From positions 1-33,107 of the forward strand of contig JBOFKI010000104.1 of assembly GCA_051657245.1 (NCBI GenBank): a stretch of 33,107 nucleotides of DNA, given 5' to 3'. This DNA comes from JBOFFI01 sp051657245 (lineage in GTDB: Bacteria > Pseudomonadota > Alphaproteobacteria > Holosporales > JBOFFI01). Positions 8,151 to 15,841 of the stretch are shown here, piece by piece (the first letter of the stretch is position 1; the number at the start of each line of letters is the position of its first letter). The notes below the pieces were generated by a model. It made no database searches and was not told where the DNA came from. It saw only the letters and a program-made list of their open reading frames with translations. The translations under genes and the position numbers were made by a program.

Positions 8151-9557
8151 ATGGAAGCAAAAGCCTATGACATTATCATTCTGGGAGGAGGGCCTGGCGG
8201 CTATGTCGCCGCTGTTCGAGCAGCCCAATTAGGACTCCGTCCTCTTGTGGTTGAGCGGGAACACCTAGGCGGTATTTGCTTAAATTGGGGTTGCATCCCC
8301 ACCAAAGCGTTGCTTCGAACTGCGGAAGTCTATCGCCTGATGCAGCACCTCAAAGAATTTGGCCTTGCTGCAGAGCGTCTCTCATTTGATCTTGAGCAAG
8401 TTGTCACGCGGTCTCGTCAGATCTCCCAAAGGCTCTCCCAGGGCATCCAACATCTGATGAAGAAAAATAAGGTTGATGTTTGGACCGGGGAAGGGAAACT
8501 TTCTGGAAAATCAGGAGCCCTACATCAGGTCACGGTCACTTCACCAGAGTCTAAAACACAGGCCCAAGCGCCCCATGTTATCCTTGCAACCGGAGCAAGA
8601 CCCCGGGTTCTCCCGGGCTTTGAGAGCAATGGCGAAAATATCTGGAACTACCGAGACGCTATGGTTCCCAAAACGATGCCAAAGCGCCTCTTGATTGTGG
8701 GGTCGGGTGCCATCGGAATTGAGTTTGCAAGCTTTTACAAAACCTTCGGAGTAGACGTAACGGTTGCTGAGGTTCAACCTCAGATTCTCCCTGTCGAAGA
8801 CGAAGAAATTGCCGCATTTGCAAGGAAAAGCTTTGAAAAGCAAGGGATCCACATCGAGACTCAAACCACGGTAGAGAAATTTGAAAAGCAGAAAAAAGGC
8901 TTAAATGTATTTTTGAAAACGCCCCAAGGTTCTAAAACCCTTGAGGTTGATTGCATTTTAACGGCCATCGGCATTGTGGGAAATACAGAAAATCTGGGCC
9001 TGGAAAAAACGAAGGTTCGGGTTGAAAAAGGGCATATTCAAACCAAAGGCCATGGCCAGACAGATGAGCCAGGCATTTATGCCATCGGGGATGTGGCAGG
9101 CCCTCCCTGGTTGGCCCATAAGGCAAGCCATGAAGGTGTCATTTGCGTGGAAGGGATTGCAGGCCTTAACCCCCATCCTCTCAAGACAGATCGCGTTCCA
9201 GGCTGCACCTATAGCCATCCCCAGATTGCCAGCGTTGGGATGACGGAAAAGCAGGCGCACGCAGCAGGACACCCGCTTCGTATTGGGAGGTTTCCTTTCC
9301 TGGGAAATGGAAAAGCCATCGCTTTGGGAGAAGATGAAGGCCTGGTGAAGGTGATTTTCCACGAAAAGACAGGAGAGCTTTTAGGGGCCCACATGGTGGG
9401 AGCTGAAGTAACGGAGCTGATCCAAGGTTACGCCATTTCCCAAACCCTTGAGGCAACTGAAATTGAATTGATGCATACGGTTTTCCCCCATCCGACCCTG
9501 TCTGAGATGATGCACGAGGCCGTGCTGGACGCTTACGGCAAGGCTTTACATAAGTAA
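8151..9557 (+). CDS. lpdA: Dihydrolipoyl dehydrogenase (E3), first copy
   Basis: 468 aa from ATG 8151. A TTG at 8139 is only one base after the AAGGAG site (8132-8137), while the ATG is 13 bases after it; neither is ideal. It reoxidises dihydrolipoamide of 2-oxo acid dehydrogenase complexes, passing electrons via FAD to NAD+. The FAD motif GGGPGGYVAAVRAAQLG is near the N terminus and the redox disulfide GGICLNWGCIPTKALL has Cys43 and Cys48. An NAD-binding GSGAIGIEFASFY and the C-terminal dimer motif FPHPTLSEMMHEA, with the His-Glu proton relay, are also present. The NWGCIPTK form is typical of pyruvate dehydrogenase E3 in alphaproteobacteria, unlike the NEGCIPSK copy at 23244. No pdhABC genes are adjacent. 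Its stop is only 5 bases from the convergent mlaD stop. Confidence 0.94.
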   Translation: MEAKAYDIIILGGGPGGYVAAVRAAQLGLRPLVVEREHLGGICLNWGCIPTKALLRTAEVYRLMQHLKEFGLAAERLSFDLEQVVTRSRQISQRLSQGIQHLMKKNKVDVWTGEGKLSGKSGALHQVTVTSPESKTQAQAPHVILATGARPRVLPGFESNGENIWNYRDAMVPKTMPKRLLIVGSGAIGIEFASFYKTFGVDVTVAEVQPQILPVEDEEIAAFARKSFEKQGIHIETQTTVEKFEKQKKGLNVFLKTPQGSKTLEVDCILTAIGIVGNTENLGLEKTKVRVEKGHIQTKGHGQTDEPGIYAIGDVAGPPWLAHKASHEGVICVEGIAGLNPHPLKTDRVPGCTYSHPQIASVGMTEKQAHAAGHPLRIGRFPFLGNGKAIALGEDEGLVKVIFHEKTGELLGAHMVGAEVTELIQGYAISQTLEATEIELMHTVFPHPTLSEMMHEAVLDAYGKALHK

Positions 9558-9562
9558 AAGCT

Positions 9563-10444
9563 TCAAGGTTCCAGAGAGTATGTTTGATCTTGCTTTCCTT
9601 GGAAAAAACCTAAGGGGTTTTGGTGAAAAGCGTCGGTGAGGCTGTTCCATTTTTTCATGAGGTTTCCAGAATTTTTCAAAAGAATGTCCAGCTTGATCGA
9701 ACCCTCTTTCAAGAGAAAATCTAACTGCTTTTCATTTCTTAAAAACCATTTTTGCACTGGTTTCGCCGTTTTAGAAATTTGTTGAGCAGTTTCCTCACAA
9801 ACTTTAAGGGTTTTTGAAAAAGACTCTAGAGCTTCTTCACCCTTTTCCATCACGATTTCTAGGCGCAGGGTCAAATCTGGTAAAGATTTTGTAAACAAAC
9901 TGAGATGCTCCAAAATCTCTGCCACGTGTTCCTGATTTTTCTCAGTGGCAAAACCCGAAATAGCCTTAACAGCGCTCGAAACATTTTTTAAAGCTTCAGG
10001 GAGTTCTTCAAAAAGATCTTCAAGGAGAGAATGTTCTGAAGGGATCACAGGGTAAGGTTCTCCAGGCTTAGCTTCTAGAATAGGGGAATATCTCTCCCCT
10101 GCTTTCAAACGAATCACCCGATTTCCTGTGAGCCCTTGAAGCTGAAGAGCTGCAGTAGTATTGCTGCCAAGTGTGAGGCTTTTATCTAAGGAGACTTTAA
10201 CCCGAACGCGATTCATTCGAGGCTTATCAATCACGATTTCTTCGACGGTACCTACGGGCACACCTTGGTATTCAACAACACCTCCCTTGAGCAGTCCCGT
10301 TACGGCATTTTTAAAATAAATTACGTAACTTTTTCTCTCCCCCCCCCATTCTTTCTGCCCAACCCATGCTGCAAAAGCTACTAGACCAAGGGTTAGGAGC
10401 ATGACACATACACCAACAAAAAGAGCTTTAGGTCTCGTTTCCAT
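9563..10444 (-). CDS. mlaD: MlaD-like MCE-domain lipid-binding protein
   Basis: 293 aa. Residues about 5-28 form a single N-terminal membrane anchor. Residues about 37-117 are the MCE domain, with the typical start YFKNAVTGLLKGGVVEYQGVPVGTV. The rest is a helical, partly coiled-coil C-terminal part. MlaD forms a hexameric ring in the periplasm attached to the MlaE permease and moves phospholipids between the outer and inner membrane. It follows mlaF with 3 bases between stop and start and has a strong GAGGAGG site inside the mlaF end. It is the last gene of the operon; mlaC is not found next to it. A C9 tract at about 10340-10348 inside the coding region is a possible slippage site. Confidence 0.92.
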   Translation of the reverse strand: METRPKALFVGVCVMLLTLGLVAFAAWVGQKEWGGERKSYVIYFKNAVTGLLKGGVVEYQGVPVGTVEEIVIDKPRMNRVRVKVSLDKSLTLGSNTTAALQLQGLTGNRVIRLKAGERYSPILEAKPGEPYPVIPSEHSLLEDLFEELPEALKNVSSAVKAISGFATEKNQEHVAEILEHLSLFTKSLPDLTLRLEIVMEKGEEALESFSKTLKVCEETAQQISKTAKPVQKWFLRNEKQLDFLLKEGSIKLDILLKNSGNLMKKWNSLTDAFHQNPLGFFQGKQDQTYSLEP

Positions 10445-10447
10445 CGT

Positions 10448-11197
10448 TCAAGCCTCCTCAAAACAGCGTCGAAGACGAAGGGTTTCAAAATAGCTTTGAA
10501 TCCACGGGTGAGGATGCTTCAAAAACGCTTCTAGATTTCCCACGATCGCCTGTTGATCAACCAAAACAGTGATTCGGTCGACGAAATGTTCCAGGCTGTG
10601 TAAGTCATGGGTGATCATCACAACCGTCAGGTTCAAGGCTTCTTTCAAGTGGCGCAAGAGGGACTCATAAGCCTTGGAGCCGAGGGGATCAAGACCAGCA
10701 GTGGGCTCATCCAAAAAAAGAAGGGGCGGATCCAGGGCAAGGGCCCTGGCGAGGGATGCGCGTTTGATCATCCCGCCTGAAAGTTGGCTTGGATATTTAA
10801 AAGCATCTTGGGTTTTAAGCCCCACCAACTGTAATTTTAGATGGGTCATTTCTTCAAGAGCTTCCGGAGGCAAACGCTTCAATTCTTTAAGGGGTAGCTG
10901 AATGTTTTCCCCCACCGTAAGGGAGGAGAAAAGCGCACCTGTTTGAAATTGAACCCCCCATTTAGAGCGAAGCTGTTGCAATCCTTCAGGCAACGAAAAT
11001 CCTAGGATACGAATCTCCCCTTTTTGAGGCTTGTGAAGCCCTAGCAAAATCCTCAAAAGCAGAGATTTTCCACTCCCCGAGCCACCAGCAATGCCCATAA
11101 TCTCACCTTGAAAAATATCCAAGTGAAGGTTGCGGTGAATCCACTGATCCCCAAACCTTGTTTCTAAATTCCGTATTTCAATGGCAGAACGTTCCAT
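10448..11197 (-). CDS. mlaF: MlaF-like ABC transporter ATPase
   Basis: 249 aa, a usual length. It powers the Mla lipid transporter on the cytoplasmic face. Walker A GGSGSGKS at residues 38-45, the signature LSGGMIKRASLARALALD, Walker B LLFLDEPTAGLDP and the switch His in VVMITHDLHS are present. The signature form LSGGMxKR is specific for the MlaF/organic solvent-resistance ATPases. It sits between mlaE (3-base gap upstream) and mlaD (3-base gap downstream), so the three are one operon. Confidence 0.94.
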   Translation of the reverse strand: MERSAIEIRNLETRFGDQWIHRNLHLDIFQGEIMGIAGGSGSGKSLLLRILLGLHKPQKGEIRILGFSLPEGLQQLRSKWGVQFQTGALFSSLTVGENIQLPLKELKRLPPEALEEMTHLKLQLVGLKTQDAFKYPSQLSGGMIKRASLARALALDPPLLFLDEPTAGLDPLGSKAYESLLRHLKEALNLTVVMITHDLHSLEHFVDRITVLVDQQAIVGNLEAFLKHPHPWIQSYFETLRLRRCFEEA

Positions 11198-11200
11198 GGC

Positions 11201-12364
11201 TCAGATCCCAAGGCGTGTAAACAGAATTGAGAACAAGGCATCGACAACAATCACAAATGCAATCCCCTCCACGACAGACCACGTTGTGTGTTGACCAATG
11301 CTTTCCGCCTTATTTTCCACAGCAAATCCTTCATAACACCCCACCAACCCAATCACAAAAGCAAAAACGGGCGCTTTAATAATCCCCACCCAGAAGGTCC
11401 AAGGGGTTAAAGATTGGTGGAGCTGGTGAAAAAAAAGCTCAAAAGAAATGTTAAGATACAGGGAAGCCATCAAAGCCCCCCCTAAAATGCCCATCACATC
11501 TGCAAAAAAAGCCAACAGAGGCATCACAAGCATCAACGCCACCACGCGCGGCATCACAAGCATTGCAAAAGGCTGCAACCCCATGGTTTCCAAGGCATCT
11601 ATCTCTTGGTTCAGCTTCATAGACCCAATCTGGGCTGTAAAAGCACTTCCAGACCGACCTGCCACCACAATAGCCGTTAAAAGAATGCCAACTTCTCGCA
11701 AAATGGAAATCCCTAAAAGGTTAACCGTATAGATTTGAGCACCAAAGCGAGCCAGCTGATCTGATCCTTGAAATGTCAGAACAATGCCGATCAAGAAAGA
11801 TATAAGCCCCACCACGGGTAAGGCGTGGATCCCTGACCGCTCAAGGTGCGTCACAAGGGAAGCCACCCGAATCCTGTAGGCAGGATGCAATAGCTTTCCA
11901 AAGCAAAGGAAAATTTCGCCCTGAAAGGCTATGAGCCCCTTCATTTTTGAAAAAAAACGCAAAACTTTCTCACCAAGGCGCTCAAAGGGAGAGAACACCG
12001 AGCCTTTAATTTCAGGCGCAGGCATGGAGGACGCAGGTGCAACGGTTGCATCCAGATAATGGATCAAAGCCTCAAAACCTTCAGAAAAGCCGTTGATATG
12101 AAGCTTCCCCCCAGAAGCTTCCCATTGCCGCTTCAATTGTACCAGGGCCCAAGCACCGCTTGTGTCCATCAGCCGAATGCCCCCCCCGTCAATAGATAGA
12201 GTCTGCTTCAAGTCCAAAAGTCGCAAGGCCTGGCAAATATTCTTTGAAACAAAATCATAGCTTGAGAGATCCATAACCCCTTCAAGCACCAGCACGTTTT
12301 GCGCTTCCACAACCTTGATGGCAAGGGGGTTAGGCGGCAGGCTTTTGCGGAGCAGATTCAGCAT
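11201..12364 (-). CDS. mlaE: MlaE-like permease with N-terminal STAS domain
   Basis: 387 aa. Residues about 1-115 are a STAS-like domain with the motif SIDGGGIRLMDTSGAWALVQL, equivalent to the separate MlaB subunit of Escherichia coli. Residues about 150-387 are the MlaE permease, with the coupling motif ALETMGLQPFAMLVMPRVVALMLVMPLLAFFAD and the GREVGILLTAIVVAGRSGSAFTAQIGSM stretch. It is a trans-bilayer channel for phospholipids together with MlaF and MlaD. The fused form is common in proteobacteria outside the enterics. It is the first gene of the operon, so its promoter should lie in 12365-12470; the Shine-Dalgarno site is weak. An IS remnant begins about 105 bases upstream. Confidence 0.92.
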   Translation of the reverse strand: MLNLLRKSLPPNPLAIKVVEAQNVLVLEGVMDLSSYDFVSKNICQALRLLDLKQTLSIDGGGIRLMDTSGAWALVQLKRQWEASGGKLHINGFSEGFEALIHYLDATVAPASSMPAPEIKGSVFSPFERLGEKVLRFFSKMKGLIAFQGEIFLCFGKLLHPAYRIRVASLVTHLERSGIHALPVVGLISFLIGIVLTFQGSDQLARFGAQIYTVNLLGISILREVGILLTAIVVAGRSGSAFTAQIGSMKLNQEIDALETMGLQPFAMLVMPRVVALMLVMPLLAFFADVMGILGGALMASLYLNISFELFFHQLHQSLTPWTFWVGIIKAPVFAFVIGLVGCYEGFAVENKAESIGQHTTWSVVEGIAFVIVVDALFSILFTRLGI

Positions 12365-12470
12365 GAAAGATTTCTTACAGGTTTAAGGCGTTAACACACA
12401 TATTATCTTTCAAAACATTTAAATTCTCCTTTAAGGCTGAAACAGGCGCCCATTTTTATGAAAAAATTAA

Positions 12471-12640
12471 ACCTCTTCGGAAACAATCATTTGGCTAACT
12501 CCAGATTATAAATTCCAGCGATGAGATTGAACCTGAGAGCAAACCTTTTGTGTCCGTTTCTATTTGTCTGAGATGATCTTGAATTTTTTGATATTCCAAT
12601 AATTTTTTCATGGACCACAAGTTGTAATAAAACCATTTAA
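12471..12640 (-). mobile_element. Truncated right end of an IS5-family insertion sequence
   Basis: Bases 12471-12490 match 18 of 20 with the inward-reading terminal repeat at 32974-32993 (core CTTCGGAAAC). The repeat here faces right and overlaps the stop codon of a transposase tail on the reverse strand, as expected for the right end of such an element. The rest of the element is gone before the secretin stop at 12654. The approximate left boundary is the repeat; the right boundary is a guess. The 289-base gap between mlaE and the secretin gene otherwise holds only the mlaE upstream region. Confidence 0.7.
12487..12636 (-). pseudogene. IS5-family transposase C-terminal fragment
   Basis: A 49-codon open stretch on the reverse strand ends with KRFALRFNLIAGIYNLELAK and TGA (12487-12489). 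KRFxLRFNLIAxIYNxEL is the conserved C-terminal end of IS5-family transposases of the type that starts at 33034. The preceding residues (SRSSQTNRNGH) only loosely match the usual KxYRNR region, pointing to base changes or small indels. The fragment lacks all catalytic residues and is certainly non-functional. Confidence 0.75.
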
Positions 12641-12653
12641 GGAGAGCTATATT

Positions 12654-14372
12654 TTAAAACAAGGGTCTTGGGTCTTGGGTAAACTGGTTATAAAGACGGT
12701 AATCTGCAGGTTGGATGGTTTCATCCTGAACAATAGAAGCTTTGAGGAAAATAACCAATTCCGTCACTTCCCGTTGGTCTTCCCTGCTCTGAAACATGTT
12801 TCCGAAAATGGGAATATCTTGCAACCCAGGAAGGCCTGAGGCTCTATCCTCCACAACCTCTTCCATAAACCCACCCATGACGATCACTTCCCCTGAGCGC
12901 ACCTTTAAAACCGAATCCATCTCCCGGATTTGAACGACGGGAATGGTGGAGGTTACTTCGTTGTTTGATTTGATCGTAACAGCCGGATCTTCTTTGGTTG
13001 CCACAATTTTAGAGATGCTAGGGCGCAAAGTGAGGGTAATTTCCTGGGTCTCCAAATTAACAGAAGGCTGCACAACCATCACAAGCCCAATGGGGATGGT
13101 TTGGACTTGGCTGGTTGTGTTTTCTACATCAGGCTTTCCATCTGCGGCAATCAAGCGTTCCACATCGAGGCGAAAAAAGACTTCGTTTTTCGCAAATTTA
13201 AACAAAGCAGATTGGTTATTCAAAACCGTCATCCTTGGATTAGACAGGGTGCGCGTTGTCCCAAATTGGGCCATCAATTCGGCGATGGCAGAAAAGTCTC
13301 CCCTTTTGAAAGCGATGGTAAATAAATTTTTTTCAGGTTTAATGTCGCTTAATGGCGTGTCGTGGGATGTAAATTCTCCCATCGGAGCAAAAGCCGCTGC
13401 TTGATGCCCCAGCAAAGACCAATTGATCCCCGTTCGATTTTTGTCTGACAAAGCCACCTCAACAATTTTTGCTTCAATCACAATTTGGGTTGAGGTTTGC
13501 TCTTTCAGCTGATTCAAATAAAGCTCCACCAAATTATGCTGACTTTGGGTTCCATAAACAGAGAGCATGCCTGCCTGTTTGTGGAGAGCATAATTGAGGG
13601 GATTTTGGCTTGAACCGGCTCTTTTTTTTTGCGTAGCCTCCTGGGAATGGGCAAGCATCAATTTCAAAGCCTGCTCCAGCTCTCCCCAAAAATCTGTCAC
13701 GCTGTTTGACGTAAGCAAGGTGTCTGAACCATTGTCCGAAGCAGGACCTTTTTCGCTGGTATTGTTGAGCACATCCGTGGTGATGGAAATGCGGTTTTGG
13801 TTTTGACGCGTCCCCGTTAAAAAGGGGACAAAATAAGTTTTAAGAAAGGGGATATCTTCTTGTATAACCAAAGTATTATTTTGGATTTTATAACAAACAC
13901 CTGCTAAGGCACAAATATTTTTAACAATATCTTTAATCGGTTGTTGGTACGCCTGATAAAAAAATCCTTTATGTTTTGTAAAAATGGGATCAAATGCTAA
14001 ATTAACGCTGGCCTGGTTTGCAACGGCTTCAAAAATGTCTTTTAGCGGAATGGCTTCTGAAAAATGAACCGTAATTTTTTTCTCAAACGAAGGGGGCCAA
14101 TTTTGTCTATTTGTCGCTTTTGATAAGCTTGTGGACTTCAACGCAGGAGGAGGTGGAACAAGGCGAATTGGCTTTGTCAATTGTTCATAATCTGACTTAT
14201 TTTTTTTCAAAAAAGGGTCATGATGTTCACGAAGTAAACTTTTTTCACAGCCATAAATTCCACACAGCATGACAAACAAGAAGCCAAGATCTAAAAAAAA
14301 ATGAAACAAATTATGACCATTTCTTAACATTCCCAACATTCCACAGGCGGATTTAAAAAATCTTTGATTCAT
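12654..14372 (-). CDS. Secretin of a type IV pilus / type II secretion system (MshL/PilQ-GspD-like)
   Basis: 572 aa. A hydrophobic stretch before Cys42 (FLFVMLCGIYGC) looks like a lipoprotein signal, as in MshL- and BfpB-type secretins. The true start may be Met12 or Met15, since no good ribosome binding site precedes 14372. Residues about 100-172 match a secretin/TonB short N-terminal (STN) domain. Residues about 330-560 are the secretin channel domain, ending in the hallmark VIVMGGFMEEVVEDRASGLPGLQDIPIFGNMF. The protein forms a multimeric outer-membrane gate for a pilus or secreted substrates. It is divergent from the prepilin peptidase gene (128 bases between starts). The partner ATPase and platform genes are at 27.5-32.7 kb. 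The MshL assignment is tentative. Confidence 0.87.
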   Translation of the reverse strand: MNQRFFKSACGMLGMLRNGHNLFHFFLDLGFLFVMLCGIYGCEKSLLREHHDPFLKKNKSDYEQLTKPIRLVPPPPALKSTSLSKATNRQNWPPSFEKKITVHFSEAIPLKDIFEAVANQASVNLAFDPIFTKHKGFFYQAYQQPIKDIVKNICALAGVCYKIQNNTLVIQEDIPFLKTYFVPFLTGTRQNQNRISITTDVLNNTSEKGPASDNGSDTLLTSNSVTDFWGELEQALKLMLAHSQEATQKKRAGSSQNPLNYALHKQAGMLSVYGTQSQHNLVELYLNQLKEQTSTQIVIEAKIVEVALSDKNRTGINWSLLGHQAAAFAPMGEFTSHDTPLSDIKPEKNLFTIAFKRGDFSAIAELMAQFGTTRTLSNPRMTVLNNQSALFKFAKNEVFFRLDVERLIAADGKPDVENTTSQVQTIPIGLVMVVQPSVNLETQEITLTLRPSISKIVATKEDPAVTIKSNNEVTSTIPVVQIREMDSVLKVRSGEVIVMGGFMEEVVEDRASGLPGLQDIPIFGNMFQSREDQREVTELVIFLKASIVQDETIQPADYRLYNQFTQDPRPLF

Positions 14373-14500
14373 CTGTTGCGTAATCGGTAAAATTTATTTT
14401 TTTTGTAAAAAGCCAGGGTTTTTTCACAAAAGCCTCCACACTTTTTTAAAAATGTGCTTACTTATCATTACCTTATGTCAATTTTTTAGGAAGCACAAGC

Positions 14501-15076
14501 TTGGATTTAAAGTTAATTTTTTTTTCATCAACGCTTTTTTCGATTTTTTTAGGATGGGCTCTTCTTTCTTTTTTTTCTGCTACAAAAAACTCCTTCACAA
14601 AAAAAATGGGGTATCTTTTTATCATTTTTTCTCTTGGTTTTGCGGTGATTCACTTGAATTTAAACGTTTGGTTTTTCATTTTTAATGGAATACTTTGGTG
14701 GATAAGTTTTGCAGATTTTCAAAAAGGCATCATTCCAGACGCGGCTTTAGTCTTGTTGACGCTTCTTTATGCGTGGAAAGCAAATTTTTCTTTTTTTCCG
14801 ACAATAGGTTTAAGGTGTTGTCTCTTTTTCACCCTGGCTTTTTGCTTGAAAATAGCCTACCATTCCTTGAGAAAAAAAGAGGGGCTTGGATGGGGAGATG
14901 TTAAATTTTTAACAGTCTCAGGTCTTTGGATTTCACTAGCCGCGCTACCTTCTTTTTTATTCATAACAGGGGTGTCAGGGATTTTTTTAGGTGTTTTTTG
15001 GCTTTTTTATGCCCAAAAAGCTGTTTTTCCGTTAGGACCTGGAATTGCTTTTTCCCTTTGGATACATATGGGGTAG
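14501..15076 (+). CDS. Prepilin peptidase (A24 family), peptidase domain only
   Basis: 191 aa from TTG 14501, with AGGA about 9 bases upstream; the next in-frame ATG would remove 35 residues and the first helix. It cleaves the leader of type IV prepilins and pseudopilins at the inner membrane. The two catalytic Asp are Asp72 in ISFADFQKGIIPD and Asp133 in GLGWGDVKFL (the GxGD motif); several hydrophobic helices surround them. The protein lacks the N-terminal cytoplasmic methyltransferase domain with its two CxxC pairs found in full-length PilD/GspO, so N-methylation must be absent or done elsewhere. It is divergent from the secretin gene and followed after 10 bases by an esterase gene. Confidence 0.85.
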   Translation: MDLKLIFFSSTLFSIFLGWALLSFFSATKNSFTKKMGYLFIIFSLGFAVIHLNLNVWFFIFNGILWWISFADFQKGIIPDAALVLLTLLYAWKANFSFFPTIGLRCCLFFTLAFCLKIAYHSLRKKEGLGWGDVKFLTVSGLWISLAALPSFLFITGVSGIFLGVFWLFYAQKAVFPLGPGIAFSLWIHMG

Positions 15077-15086
15077 ATGATTTAAT

Positions 15087-15785
15087 ATGACGCGTTTTTC
15101 TCGACAAACACACTTGTTAGGGCCTTCCTACGGTCCTCACGGCTCTGGACGCCCAGATTCCCTTGTCCTGTTGTTACATGGATATGGTGCCAGCGGCGAT
15201 GATCTCATCAGACTCGTAGATTTTCTGGGCCCTCGTCTCCCTTCAACTTTTTTCATAGCACCTAATGCGCCATTCCCCTGTGGAACAAACCCTTTCGGAT
15301 ATCAGTGGTTTGGATTACAAGATTTTGACGGAGATCGTATTTGGCAAGAAATGCAGATCCTGGTGTCTTTTCTCGGCGAACTGATTCAGTCTCTTATGGT
15401 TGAACACGCTTTGTCTTGGGACCAGGTAATTTTCGCAGGGTTTTCCCAAGGCTCTATGTTAGCCCTTGCTGTTGCGCTTTCTTTCTTTCCCGCTTGCGGA
15501 GCCCTTTGTTATTCTGGCATGTTTCCACCTGCATTCCAAAACCATATCAAATACAAGCCTCCAATTTGCTTAATTCATGGGGACCGTGATGAGGTCGTTC
15601 CGCTAAATTATTTTCATGAAGCTCAAGAGTCCTTAACAAAATCCGGATTAGACTTTGAAAGTTGGGTATGCCAAGGGCTTGGACACAGCATAAGTCCCTT
15701 TGGTTTGGAAAAAGGAGCTGTATTTTTAACACGTTGTTTTGCCAAATCGGAAAAAAATATTCCGATTGAGCATCATCTTGCGTAA
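15087..15785 (+). CDS. Serine carboxylesterase / phospholipase (alpha/beta hydrolase, YpfH-like)
   Basis: 232 aa. This is an alpha/beta-hydrolase of the phospholipase/carboxylesterase family (Abhydrolase_2). The oxyanion region is LLHGYGASGDDL, the nucleophile elbow GFSQG has Ser120, the acid is Asp168 in HGDRDEVVP, and His200 is in GLGHSIS. Members hydrolyse short acyl esters or lysophospholipids in the cytosol; the substrate cannot be told from sequence. It starts 10 bases after the prepilin peptidase stop with a GGGG-type site just upstream, so the two are probably cotranscribed, although no functional link is known. It ends 56 bases before mdh. Confidence 0.88.
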   Translation: MTRFSRQTHLLGPSYGPHGSGRPDSLVLLLHGYGASGDDLIRLVDFLGPRLPSTFFIAPNAPFPCGTNPFGYQWFGLQDFDGDRIWQEMQILVSFLGELIQSLMVEHALSWDQVIFAGFSQGSMLALAVALSFFPACGALCYSGMFPPAFQNHIKYKPPICLIHGDRDEVVPLNYFHEAQESLTKSGLDFESWVCQGLGHSISPFGLEKGAVFLTRCFAKSEKNIPIEHHLA

Positions 15786-15841
15786 ATGAGATTTATGCCG
15801 CACGTTGGGGTATGATGAAAAAAAGAAAGGAGACAGGTCGC

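Noticed and set aside
8958..9362. 134-codon reverse-strand frame inside the first lpdA gene
   Set aside because: It is entirely inside a well-conserved E3 gene in full frame; the translation has no recognisable motif.
12943..13404. 153-codon plus-strand frame opposite the secretin
   Set aside because: It mirrors the conserved secretin channel domain; its translation has no domain and no ribosome binding site.
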